From Paracoccus albus (GTDB taxonomy: Bacteria; Pseudomonadota; Alphaproteobacteria; Rhodobacterales; Rhodobacteraceae): a stretch of 64,000 bases of DNA. The stretch's first letter is position 1. Every line of letters begins with the position of its first letter. Made by a program: the position numbers and the translations under genes. Positions 28,812 through 36,548 of this stretch are shown piece after piece. The notes under the pieces are model-generated. The model did no database searches and was not told the DNA's origin. It worked only from the letters and a program-made list of their open reading frames with translations. The stretch is from NCBI RefSeq assembly GCF_027913035.1, contig NZ_CP115778.1, positions 1-64,000 of the forward strand, given 5' to 3'.

Positions 28812-29948
28812 ATGCGAATACTTCATACGGCAGATCTGCACCTGGGGCGGCAGTTCATGGGGTTGAGCCTCGAGGAGGATCATGAGGTCATCCTGGGTCA
28901 GATCCTTGAAACGCTTGTCGCCGATCGGGTCGATGTTCTTGTCATCGCCGGGGACGTTTTTGACCGTGCCTCGCCGCCCAGTTCGTCGATTCGGCAGTTC
29001 AATCGCTTCCTCAAACGCGTGGCAGAGGAGACCGAAGCCGCTGTGGTTATGATCTCTGGAAACCACGATTCTGGCGACCGGATCGAGGCAATGTCTGTCT
29101 TTTCCACCGCGTCTCGTGTGCTGGTGCGCGGGATTGCCGATGCGGTGGAAGAGCCGCTGGTGCTGCGTGACGCGCATGGCGAGGTCGCCTTTTCCGCGCT
29201 GCCTTTTTCCTATGAATACGCCGCACGCGAGGTGTTCGGGGATGAAAGCATTAGTGCGCCGGCGGAGGTAGTTGCCGCCCAGATCGCAGCTGCGAGGGGG
29301 CAGGTGCCTGATGGGGCGCGTTGGGTCGTCGTGGCCCATGCTTTCGTCGCGGGGGGTGCGGTCGGCGAGACCGAGCGCGCCCTGACGCGAGTCGGGGGCA
29401 TCGAAACTGTTCCCTCCGATGTCTTCGATGGGGTGGACTATGTTGCACTGGGGCATTTGCACAAGCCGCAGGAAGTGGGCGCGAGCCATACTCGTTACTC
29501 CGGCGCACCGCTCGCTTTCGGTTTCGACGAGGTGGGAAACGAAAAATCCATGACTGTCGTCGATCTGAAAGCTGAAGGTGTCGACATCCGCACCGTACCG
29601 TTCCGACCGATCCGGCAGGTCCGCTCGCTTACCGGGGCATTCTCGGATCTTCTGGCAGGAACGCCGTCTGATGACTTCATCCAGGCTATCCTGACGGATG
29701 AAAACCCTCTGATCGATCCGATGAAGCGGTTACGCGCGACCTATCCCAATGCTTGCCATCTGGCCTATGCCCGGCAGGAGCGCGCTGCGGAGACCAAGGC
29801 GCTCGGCAGCGGGCGGGCCGCGGTCACGCCAATCGAGATGATTAACGACTTCGTGAAAGTTGTGCGCGGCCGGGAACCAAACGCCACCGAAGTCGCGATC
29901 GTCGCGGAAAAGCTCCACGCAGCATCCTCCGGGGAGGAGCAGACATGA
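28812..29948 (+). CDS. sbcD: SbcD-type nuclease (Mre11 family)
   Basis: 378-residue metallophosphoesterase nuclease subunit of the SbcCD double-strand-break processing complex. The conserved metal-binding motifs are present: HTADLHLGR at the N terminus, IAGDVFDRA, SGNHDSGDR, VAHAFVAGG (AHxF form) and ALGHLHKPQ. SbcCD opens hairpins and trims protein-blocked ends in an ATP-dependent way with SbcC. It is coupled to sbcC by ATGA. Hosts usually carry a chromosomal sbcCD, so a plasmid copy under its own WYL regulator is notable. Confidence 0.9.
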   Translation: MRILHTADLHLGRQFMGLSLEEDHEVILGQILETLVADRVDVLVIAGDVFDRASPPSSSIRQFNRFLKRVAEETEAAVVMISGNHDSGDRIEAMSVFSTASRVLVRGIADAVEEPLVLRDAHGEVAFSALPFSYEYAAREVFGDESISAPAEVVAAQIAAARGQVPDGARWVVVAHAFVAGGAVGETERALTRVGGIETVPSDVFDGVDYVALGHLHKPQEVGASHTRYSGAPLAFGFDEVGNEKSMTVVDLKAEGVDIRTVPFRPIRQVRSLTGAFSDLLAGTPSDDFIQAILTDENPLIDPMKRLRATYPNACHLAYARQERAAETKALGSGRAAVTPIEMINDFVKVVRGREPNATEVAIVAEKLHAASSGEEQT

Positions 29949-32900
29949 GACCCGTTCGCCTATCGCTTCAAGCCTTCGGGCCATTTGCGACAACCGAGGT
30001 AGTCGATTTCCGGTCCGCGCTGGAGACGGGTCTGTTCGGAATTTATGGTCAGACCGGCGCGGGAAAGTCGACGCTGTTTTCGGCGATGTCCTTCGCGCTA
30101 TTCGGGGCGCCGACCAAGACTGATCAGGAACCACGTTCACTACGCTCGGATCACGCCGCGTCGGATCTACCTACCGAAGTGGAATTTGTCTTTGAGCTGG
30201 GCGCCAAGACCTACCTGATCCGTCGTCGTCCGGCGCAGGAACGTCCAAAGGCGCGCGGTGAAGGGACCACTGAGGACGCCGCAGAAGCCTCGCTGTTCGA
30301 CGTCACCGGGATTCCGGTGGACACTCTTGGTCCGAGTCAGTCTGGCCGTGTCATTGCGGAAAAGAAGGTCTCGCTAGTGGGGCAGCAGGTCGAGGCGCTG
30401 CTTGGCTACGGGGCAGAACAGTTTCGACAGATCGTGCTCTTACCGCAAGGCAAGTTCGAGACGTTCTTGGCGGCAAAAACGGATGCGCGTGTCGAGATAT
30501 TGCGGGATCTCTTCGACGTGAAGATCTATCGCGATCTCGCCGCACGGCTGAAAGAAGAAGCCTCAGAGGCAGAACGAGCGTTGCGCGACCAGCGCGCTCT
30601 CTACGTGGCTCGACTCGAGGAACGTGGTTTTGAGAGCGCGGAGGCGTTAGAACTCGGGATTGCCGCAGCCGAAGCAAAAGTCGAAGAAAAGCAGGGAATT
30701 CAGCACGGCGCGGCGATGGCTACCGAAGCCGCGCGCAAAGCTCTGACCGAAGGCGAGCAAATCGCGACAGCATTTTCTGCTGTCGACACGGCACAGCAGG
30801 CATTCGATGATCTAGAAAGGAAAACGGGCGAGGTCGAAGAACTGGCCAAGCGGATTGAGGCTGTCCGGAATGCCATGCAGGCCCGTGATCTTGAGACGGC
30901 TTGGTGCGATGCGGAGCAGGAAAGCCTGAATGCGGTGGAGGCTGTCACGAAGGCCGAGGCAGAACTCAAGATCGCCACTGGCGTGAAGGAGTTGGCGGAA
31001 AAGAAACTTGCTGAGGCACAGTCTGGCGAGGACCGACGGCAACAAGTTCAGGCTGACCTGACAAGGTTGGAGGCGATCGAGAAGCAGGTCGGGCAGGCAG
31101 CGGATCTTAGACGCGCGTTTGACGAAGCTGCGGAGGACGAAGCTTCAGCGAAAAAGGCTCTGACCGAGGCCATAGATGCCCGAGAGAAGCTCAAGTCTCA
31201 GCGCGATGAGACCGATCTGGCGCTTGATCAAGCGCGAAAGACCGAAACGGAGCTAGGCCAGCTGACCGGTGAGCTGGCCGAGGTCAACCGAGAAAGGGTC
31301 AAGGCAGCGGCGTATGCTAAGGCGCAAGAAGCTGTCGCTGATGCCCAACGAAATGTCGAAGCGGCATCGAACGAATTGGCGACAAGAACCGATGCGACGC
31401 GAACCGCTGACGCGGACTTGGTAGATGCCGAGGCACGGCTTTCGCGCACGCAAGCGATCATTCTCGCGGAAAAGTTGACCGAAGGGGCGCCCTGCCCTGT
31501 CTGTGGTTCCCATGATCATCCTGCGCCTGCCCATGGTACGCCCGAACAATCTGGTTTGACCGAAGCATTTCGGAGCGCGCAGGTTCTGGCGAGAACTGCG
31601 TCCGAAGCCAGAGTTCGGGCCGAAAGCGAACTCGGCAATTTTCGAATCCGGCTCGACGAAAAGAAGCGGTCGCTGGAGGAACAGGAAAGTCCTGAGCGCA
31701 CGTTGGTGGAACTCGAAGCTGAAATCGCACGACTTGAAGGCGATGTCGCCGAGCTCGGAGAAGCGGTCGATGTAGACACGATGGCGGAGCAGTTGGCTCA
31801 ACTCAAGCTGAAACTGACCGAGGCTGAAACTGCCGAGGCTACGGCGCGCACCGCTGCGGGAAAGGCTGAGACCGCTCTTGCCGGCGCGCGCGCCAAGCTG
31901 GACACAGTGATCGAGGCCCTGCCGGAAGGTCTGCGCACGCCCGAGGCGGTTGTCGTTCGACGGGAGGCTTTGCAGAGAGAGCAAAGGCAACTCTCCGAGG
32001 CGCTGGAAGTGGCGACGCAACAGGACCGAGCCGCCAGTGAAGTGCTCACCCGGTCGCAAGAGCAGCTAGAAGCAGCGAAGCGGGCGCGCGACGGGCAGCA
32101 GCAGCGCGTGAAGAAGGCACAAGGTGATTTTGTCGCTCGGCTTACCGAGGTTGGGCTGGACAAAGCGGGATATGATGCCTGCAAGAGCCATTTCCCGACT
32201 CTCGACGCCGACCGCAAGAAGGTGACCGATCACCGCGATGGATTGATCGCTGCTCGCACGACATTGCAGAACGCCATAGCCGCTTGTGCAGATCGTGAAC
32301 GCCCGGATCTTGCCCCGCTACAGCTGGCGTTGGCAGACGCCACCCAGACCTTGAACGCGGCCAACGCTGCACTTGCCACAGCGAGAACGGATGTATCGTC
32401 ACTGGCCAAATTCAAGGAATCGCTTGCCGCGGCTCTGACCGAAACCGAGCGGCTCGAAACCGAGACCGGTCCGCTTCGGGGGCTGGCCGATCTGGCTAAC
32501 GGCAAGAACGATTTCAAGATGACACTCGAGACCTTCGCGATCGGAGCAATGTTCGACCAGGTTCTCGAGGCGGCGAATATGAGGCTCGACCCAATGACAC
32601 GTGGTCGCTACCGGCTAACGCGCGGGCTCGAGGCATCTGGCGGTCGCGGCAAGCGTGGGCTCGAAATCGAGGTCTTCGACATCAACACCGGCAAGGCGCG
32701 CCCGACAGCCACGCTGTCAGGCGGCGAGACCTTTATCGCGGCACTGGCCCTCGCGCTTGGGCTAGCTGATGTGGTCGAGAGCCTTTCGGGCAAGATCCGG
32801 ATGGACACAATCTTTATCGACGAAGGCTTTGGGAGCCTCGACACCGAGAATGGGGCGGGCACGCTGGATCAAGTGATCCAAGTTCTTGCCGCGCTGACAG

Positions 32901-33025
32901 AGGGCAGTCGTGCCGTGGGCCTGATATCCCATGTAGGGCTGGTGCAAGAGGCTATTCCACAAGGCTTCTACGTGCGTTCGACCCCGAGCGGCAGCCGGGT
33001 CGAGGAAAGGAGGGGGCTGGGATGA
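29945..33025 (+). CDS. sbcC: SbcC-type SMC-like ATPase (Rad50 family)
   Basis: 1026-residue ATPase partner of SbcD. Walker A is TGAGKSTLFSAM (about residues 37-48). Two long Glu/Ala/Arg-rich coiled coils surround the zinc hook CPVCGSHDHPAP (about 517). The C-terminal lobe has the ABC signature SGGETFIAALALALGL and Walker B in IFIDEGFGSLD, then a D-loop and SHVGLVQEAI. All parts of a working Rad50-like protein are present and the length is normal. It overlaps sbcD by 4 bp and the next small gene by 4 bp, so these are one operon. Confidence 0.92.
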   Translation: MRPVRLSLQAFGPFATTEVVDFRSALETGLFGIYGQTGAGKSTLFSAMSFALFGAPTKTDQEPRSLRSDHAASDLPTEVEFVFELGAKTYLIRRRPAQERPKARGEGTTEDAAEASLFDVTGIPVDTLGPSQSGRVIAEKKVSLVGQQVEALLGYGAEQFRQIVLLPQGKFETFLAAKTDARVEILRDLFDVKIYRDLAARLKEEASEAERALRDQRALYVARLEERGFESAEALELGIAAAEAKVEEKQGIQHGAAMATEAARKALTEGEQIATAFSAVDTAQQAFDDLERKTGEVEELAKRIEAVRNAMQARDLETAWCDAEQESLNAVEAVTKAEAELKIATGVKELAEKKLAEAQSGEDRRQQVQADLTRLEAIEKQVGQAADLRRAFDEAAEDEASAKKALTEAIDAREKLKSQRDETDLALDQARKTETELGQLTGELAEVNRERVKAAAYAKAQEAVADAQRNVEAASNELATRTDATRTADADLVDAEARLSRTQAIILAEKLTEGAPCPVCGSHDHPAPAHGTPEQSGLTEAFRSAQVLARTASEARVRAESELGNFRIRLDEKKRSLEEQESPERTLVELEAEIARLEGDVAELGEAVDVDTMAEQLAQLKLKLTEAETAEATARTAAGKAETALAGARAKLDTVIEALPEGLRTPEAVVVRREALQREQRQLSEALEVATQQDRAASEVLTRSQEQLEAAKRARDGQQQRVKKAQGDFVARLTEVGLDKAGYDACKSHFPTLDADRKKVTDHRDGLIAARTTLQNAIAACADRERPDLAPLQLALADATQTLNAANAALATARTDVSSLAKFKESLAAALTETERLETETGPLRGLADLANGKNDFKMTLETFAIGAMFDQVLEAANMRLDPMTRGRYRLTRGLEASGGRGKRGLEIEVFDINTGKARPTATLSGGETFIAALALALGLADVVESLSGKIRMDTIFIDEGFGSLDTENGAGTLDQVIQVLAALTEGSRAVGLISHVGLVQEAIPQGFYVRSTPSGSRVEERRGLG

Positions 33026-33333
33026 CGGACCGTTGGTATTACAGGAAGGCACACACCCGCCGTCTGTCGACAGGGCGCACGGTATCCGTTCGCGGAGGTT
33101 GGGCAGTTCGAGGCGATCGTGAAAGCAAGAAGGGCGCATCCTTTAGGCGGACTTGTCCAATATGCGGGGCGCTGATCGTAAGCGTGGGCATGCCCAGAGG
33201 AGGGTGGGTCCATTTTGAGGGCGGCAAAGGCCTGACACGTATCAAACATCCGTGCCTGCATCTTGGTGAAGGCCTGAGCAGGCGGCGCGACGAAGACACG
33301 CCAGACCTTTTTGAGGCGAGGCTGCCATTTTAA
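33022..33333 (+). CDS. Small CxxC protein coupled to sbcC
   Basis: 103-residue basic protein with one CPICG pair (about residues 45-49) and later Cys/His residues (IKHPCLHLG) that could complete a zinc site. It starts inside the sbcC stop codon (ATGA), so it is made with SbcCD. I do not recognise a family. The coupling suggests a partner or regulator of the nuclease complex. An N-terminal stretch (MTDRWYYRKAHTRRLSTGRT) is strongly basic and could bind nucleic acid. Confidence 0.65.
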   Translation: MTDRWYYRKAHTRRLSTGRTVSVRGGWAVRGDRESKKGASFRRTCPICGALIVSVGMPRGGWVHFEGGKGLTRIKHPCLHLGEGLSRRRDEDTPDLFEARLPF

Positions 33334-33418
33334 ATGTCACTGATGAAGCTTGCGAAAAGTTGGCTCCAATCCCACATCTAGTATCTAGAAGCAAACAAAA
33401 CACCATATGGAGGATAGT

Positions 33419-33667
33419 ATGGCGGTAAATCGTAAAGGAACTTCGACCAAGGTTGCCTCGCTTGCAGCAGACACCCTTTTCAAACCTGGCTCTTCACAGA
33501 TCGCCCGCAAGCTTGCTGGTTCGGCGTTGTCTCAGTCAAAGACCAATCGGCAAACCGGAGCGGAAATGGAGGACCTCGCGTCAAAGGTACTTCGCAGCGA
33601 TCGCTATTCTGAAAAGACAAAGACACTTGCCGCTTCGGTGTTGTCCCAGTCGAACAAGAAGCGCTGA
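33419..33667 (+). CDS. Small basic protein with two similar halves
   Basis: 82 residues opening MAVNRKGTSTKVASLAADTL. The sequence repeats itself: KVASLAADTL...IARKLAGSALSQS in the first half and DLASKVLRSDRYSEKTKTLA...SVLSQS in the second, suggesting a duplicated two-helix unit. ATG 33419 is chosen because GGAGG lies 5 nt upstream (at 33409-33413); an in-frame start at 33407 would destroy this. I recall similar KGTS-type small hypothetical proteins in other bacteria, with unknown function. It sits between the sbcCD operon and the TIR gene. Confidence 0.6.
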   Translation: MAVNRKGTSTKVASLAADTLFKPGSSQIARKLAGSALSQSKTNRQTGAEMEDLASKVLRSDRYSEKTKTLAASVLSQSNKKR

Positions 33668-33698
33668 CTGTAGACAGTATTACAGTGGTTTCGGGCTC

Positions 33699-33734
33699 AA
33701 GCGCTACAGGCCGTGTCTCACGTAGGTAGCGCTT
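33699..33734. repeat. Inverted repeat upstream of the TIR gene
   Basis: AAGCGCTAC (33699-33707) and GTAGCGCTT (33726-33734) form a perfect 9-bp inverted repeat with an 18-nt centre, between the small repeat protein and the TIR gene. It could be a terminator for the upstream gene, although no T-run follows, or an operator for the downstream genes. Confidence 0.45.
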
Positions 33735-33776
33735 TGGGTAAATCATGAACAAACATTAAACATTTGAGTTGAGCAG

Positions 33777-34718
33777 ATGCGGGCATTCATTTCTTATTCC
33801 CATAACGACAAGGCCGCGCTTGATCGGCTGCACGTCCACCTCAAGAACCTTACAAGGGAAGGGCGTATTGAGACCTGGTATGATCGCAACATCTTGGCTG
33901 GTGGCGAACTGGACGCTGAGATTGAACGGGAACTGGAGGCTTCCGACCTGTTCCTGCTCCTGGTGAGCCCCGACTTCATCGCATCCGACTACTGTGTCGA
34001 GCGCGAAATGAGACGCGCGCTTGAACGCCACGCCGCAGGGACCGCCCGTGTAGTGCCGATCATCGTGGAGGAATGCGATTGGAAAGCGATGAGGGAGTTG
34101 CGCCAACTGAAGGCCGTGCCGACTGACGGCAAGGCGATCAGCGCATGGGCCAATCCAAACACCGCTTACCTAAATGTCGTGCAGGAGCTTCGACGCATCA
34201 TCGAAGCTGAAGCTGTACCTGCAGCTGCGGCGGAGGTAGCCCATGAGCCGTCGGCCACACGCCCCTCGATGGCACGCTACCGAGCAAAGCGGCAGTTCGA
34301 CCAAATCGACAAGGGTGATTTCCGCGATGCTGCCTTCGCCACCTTCAAGGATTACTTCCGACGAGCGATCATCGAAATGGACTCAATCGATGGATTGCGC
34401 GGACGTTTCGTTGACAGAAGTGCGACCTCTTTTGGGGCAACGGTTGTCAACAGCGGCCATCGAAATGGTACGGCCCACATCTCGGTGCACTGCCGTAGCT
34501 CGCAGGTCGCCCTGGGCGATATTTACTACTCGTTCAGCGAAAACGCCGGTGACAACACAGCAAACGGCGGTTTCAACATTTCGGCCGATGATTACGAGCA
34601 ATTCCTGATTCAAACCATGAACGTCTTCGGTAGAGCTGATGAACGGCTGACTCCAGAGCGAGCGGCTGAGGTGCTCTGGAATGAGTTCATTGGTAACGCA
34701 GGTATCAGCTATGACTGA
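33777..34718 (+). CDS. TIR-domain protein, probable NAD-cleaving effector
   Basis: 313 residues. The N-terminal ~140 form a TIR domain: MRAFISYSHNDK, WYDRNILAGGELDAEI, SDLFLLLVSPDFIASDYC and the following VEREM. Glu77 occupies the catalytic position of NADase TIR domains. A linker rich in Ala/Glu (about 145-165) leads to a C-terminal domain (about 175-313) that I do not recognise; it may be a sensor or oligomerisation module. Many bacterial TIR proteins deplete NAD or make signal nucleotides during phage defence. It follows the sbcCD group and overlaps the next small gene by 8 bp. Neighbourhood, not experiment, suggests a defence role. Confidence 0.82.
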   Translation: MRAFISYSHNDKAALDRLHVHLKNLTREGRIETWYDRNILAGGELDAEIERELEASDLFLLLVSPDFIASDYCVEREMRRALERHAAGTARVVPIIVEECDWKAMRELRQLKAVPTDGKAISAWANPNTAYLNVVQELRRIIEAEAVPAAAAEVAHEPSATRPSMARYRAKRQFDQIDKGDFRDAAFATFKDYFRRAIIEMDSIDGLRGRFVDRSATSFGATVVNSGHRNGTAHISVHCRSSQVALGDIYYSFSENAGDNTANGGFNISADDYEQFLIQTMNVFGRADERLTPERAAEVLWNEFIGNAGISYD

Positions 34719-34875
34719 GCGTGTTCATTTCCGCTGCAACAATTGTGGGCACCGCTTCGAAGTCGAAGTGCTTGATGAGTACGAACGTCGCGAGGCCCGC
34801 CGTGAAAAGCGGCCGACTAGCGCGGTGCATTGTCCCGAATGTTATCGAACCGATATCCGGAGGGGTTGGGAATGA
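34711..34875 (+). CDS. Small zinc-ribbon protein downstream of the TIR gene
   Basis: 54 residues with two zinc-binding CxxC pairs, FRCNNCGHRF and VHCPECYRTDI, separated by a charged helix. ATG 34711 overlaps the TIR stop by 8 bp, so expression is probably coupled. The frame is open to an ATG at 34681, inside the TIR gene, but ATG 34711 starts cleanly before the ribbon. Such ribbons bind nucleic acid or proteins. Family not recognised. Confidence 0.6.
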   Translation: MTERVHFRCNNCGHRFEVEVLDEYERREARREKRPTSAVHCPECYRTDIRRGWE

Positions 34876-34897
34876 AGGCTCGTGAGGGACACCACAT

Positions 34898-35419
34898 ATG
34901 CGAAGCACTTTGAACGTAAAATCAGCCGCTCTCGCCGAGGAGCCGAAAGGTACGCTGTTTCTCCTCAAGAGGTACGGCCATCAGCCAATCTATGGCATTA
35001 AGCTTTCCGAACCATTGGATCAGCCCAACGACAAACCGACGGTTCTGCTATTGAACCCTGACTTTGGGCGTGAAGGCGAAGCCAATTGGCATCGGATATT
35101 CCAGTGGGAAGCGGACGAGTGGTGTATCTCCTTTGGAACCGACTGGATATTGCAGCCTGATTTCGCGGCTTCTTCGCTGTCTGAGATGAACGATCCGCAG
35201 CAAGAGGCATGTCTGACGATCGGGCCCCAGGGCATTCACTTCCGTGCGGCACCTGGCGACGGATTCCGGGTCTCCTATCGCCACTTCATCCATGTTGAAA
35301 CCCTAGATCCGGTGAAGGATCTCGGAAATGCCGCCTTCCACCTCAACTCGTACCGAATCTTCTTGAACCGAGAGGATTGGGACAATAGGCGCCCCCCGAT
35401 CTTTCAGCACGGCGTCTAG
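34898..35419 (+). CDS. Hypothetical 173-residue protein at the end of the TIR group
   Basis: Soluble acidic-to-neutral protein without signal peptide, membrane helix or motif that I can name. Notable segments are TLFLLKRYGHQPIYGIKL, IFQWEADEWCISFGTDWIL and NSYRIFLNREDWD. It starts 22 bp after the zinc-ribbon gene, in the same direction, and probably belongs to the same transcription unit. No function can be assigned. Confidence 0.55.
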   Translation: MRSTLNVKSAALAEEPKGTLFLLKRYGHQPIYGIKLSEPLDQPNDKPTVLLLNPDFGREGEANWHRIFQWEADEWCISFGTDWILQPDFAASSLSEMNDPQQEACLTIGPQGIHFRAAPGDGFRVSYRHFIHVETLDPVKDLGNAAFHLNSYRIFLNREDWDNRRPPIFQHGV

Positions 35420-35558
35420 GCGACAGCCACCTCTCCTTCGAAGCCAGGAACAGATAGTTGCTATGTCATAGGGTGATCGTTGCGCCATGTGTGTCCGAAC
35501 GTTTCACCGATATCACTGCACTCAAGACGTCGCTAATCTGCTTTCAATGCGTCAACGT

Positions 35559-36548
35559 TCAATGGCTTCGTTCACCCGGCAGATAGAACTCCGTAATCCC
35601 GCGCTTCCCCTCGACCCGCCCGAGCTGGACGATCACATCTATGGATTTCCGGATGTATTCCCGCACCTCGGCAAATGTCAGCGGCGTCCCTGCCTGCAGC
35701 ACCATGATCGCCAACCGGTCGATGGCCAGTTCCGCGGTTTCAGCGTGGATGGTTGAGACCGATCCGCCATGGCCGGTGTTGATCGCTTCGAGATAGGTGA
35801 GCGCCTCGGCACCGCGCAACTCGCCGACGATGATCCGGTCGGGACGCATGCGGAGGGAGGCTCGCAGGAGGGCGTTGGCGCTGCGTTGCGACCCGGCACC
35901 GCGGTCGGCCAAGAGGGCGACGGTGTTCGGCTGGCCGGGGAAAAGCTCAAAGGCGTCTTCGATGGTGATCAGCCGTTCGTGTTCGTTTAAATGCGTCAGA
36001 AGGTGCCGGGCGAAGGTGGTCTTGCCGGTCGAGGTGCCGCCACTGATCAGGACATTGAGCCGCGCTTCGACCAGGGTTTGCAGCGCGGCCTCAAGGTTCT
36101 CTTCGGCGAGGGAGGCGATGTTTTTCATCTTCTCGGCGCGGAGCGCATCGAGCGAGACGGCCTTGCCGAAGAGATAGGTCGGCGCGTAGTCCCGGACGCT
36201 GCCCGAGGCGAAGAGGCGGATGGTGATCGAGGCCCCGCGATCAATGGCGGGCGGCACGGCGACCTGGACCCGGAGGGGGCGGCCCGCATATTCCACCTTG
36301 CCGGACACGAGGGGGTTCTTTTCAGAGACGCGGGCCTTGGCATCGCCGACGATGGTCTGGGCCATGTTGAGGGCTGTGGTCCGGTCCACGGTCTGACCTT
36401 CGTGGCGCATGGTGGCGTCCCCCGCGACCTCGAGCCAGACCTTGCCGTCCGGGTTGATCGCGACCTCGACCACGTCATCGCGTCTCAGCAGGTCGCGGAA
36501 TGGATCGAGATAGCGCTCGAGGTATGAGGCTGGTGATGCCTGCTCCAT
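35559..36548 (-). CDS. virB11: VirB11, hexameric ATPase of the type IV secretion system
   Basis: 329-residue cytoplasmic ATPase that switches the secretion machine between pilus assembly and DNA export. Walker A is in LISGGTSTGKTTFARHLL (about residue 165). The Asp box is LITIEDAFEL, followed by a Walker B-like DRIIVGELRGAEAL and the His box HGGSVSTIHAETAE. The N-terminal domain is of usual length. Its ATG shares the A of the VirB10 stop (TGATG). It is the last gene of the operon. Confidence 0.93.
   Translation of the reverse strand: MEQASPASYLERYLDPFRDLLRRDDVVEVAINPDGKVWLEVAGDATMRHEGQTVDRTTALNMAQTIVGDAKARVSEKNPLVSGKVEYAGRPLRVQVAVPPAIDRGASITIRLFASGSVRDYAPTYLFGKAVSLDALRAEKMKNIASLAEENLEAALQTLVEARLNVLISGGTSTGKTTFARHLLTHLNEHERLITIEDAFELFPGQPNTVALLADRGAGSQRSANALLRASLRMRPDRIIVGELRGAEALTYLEAINTGHGGSVSTIHAETAELAIDRLAIMVLQAGTPLTFAEVREYIRKSIDVIVQLGRVEGKRGITEFYLPGERSH

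Noticed and set aside
28770..29489. N-terminal extension of the WYL regulator
   Set aside because: The extension is antisense to sbcD; the helix-turn-helix domain starts at about 28739.
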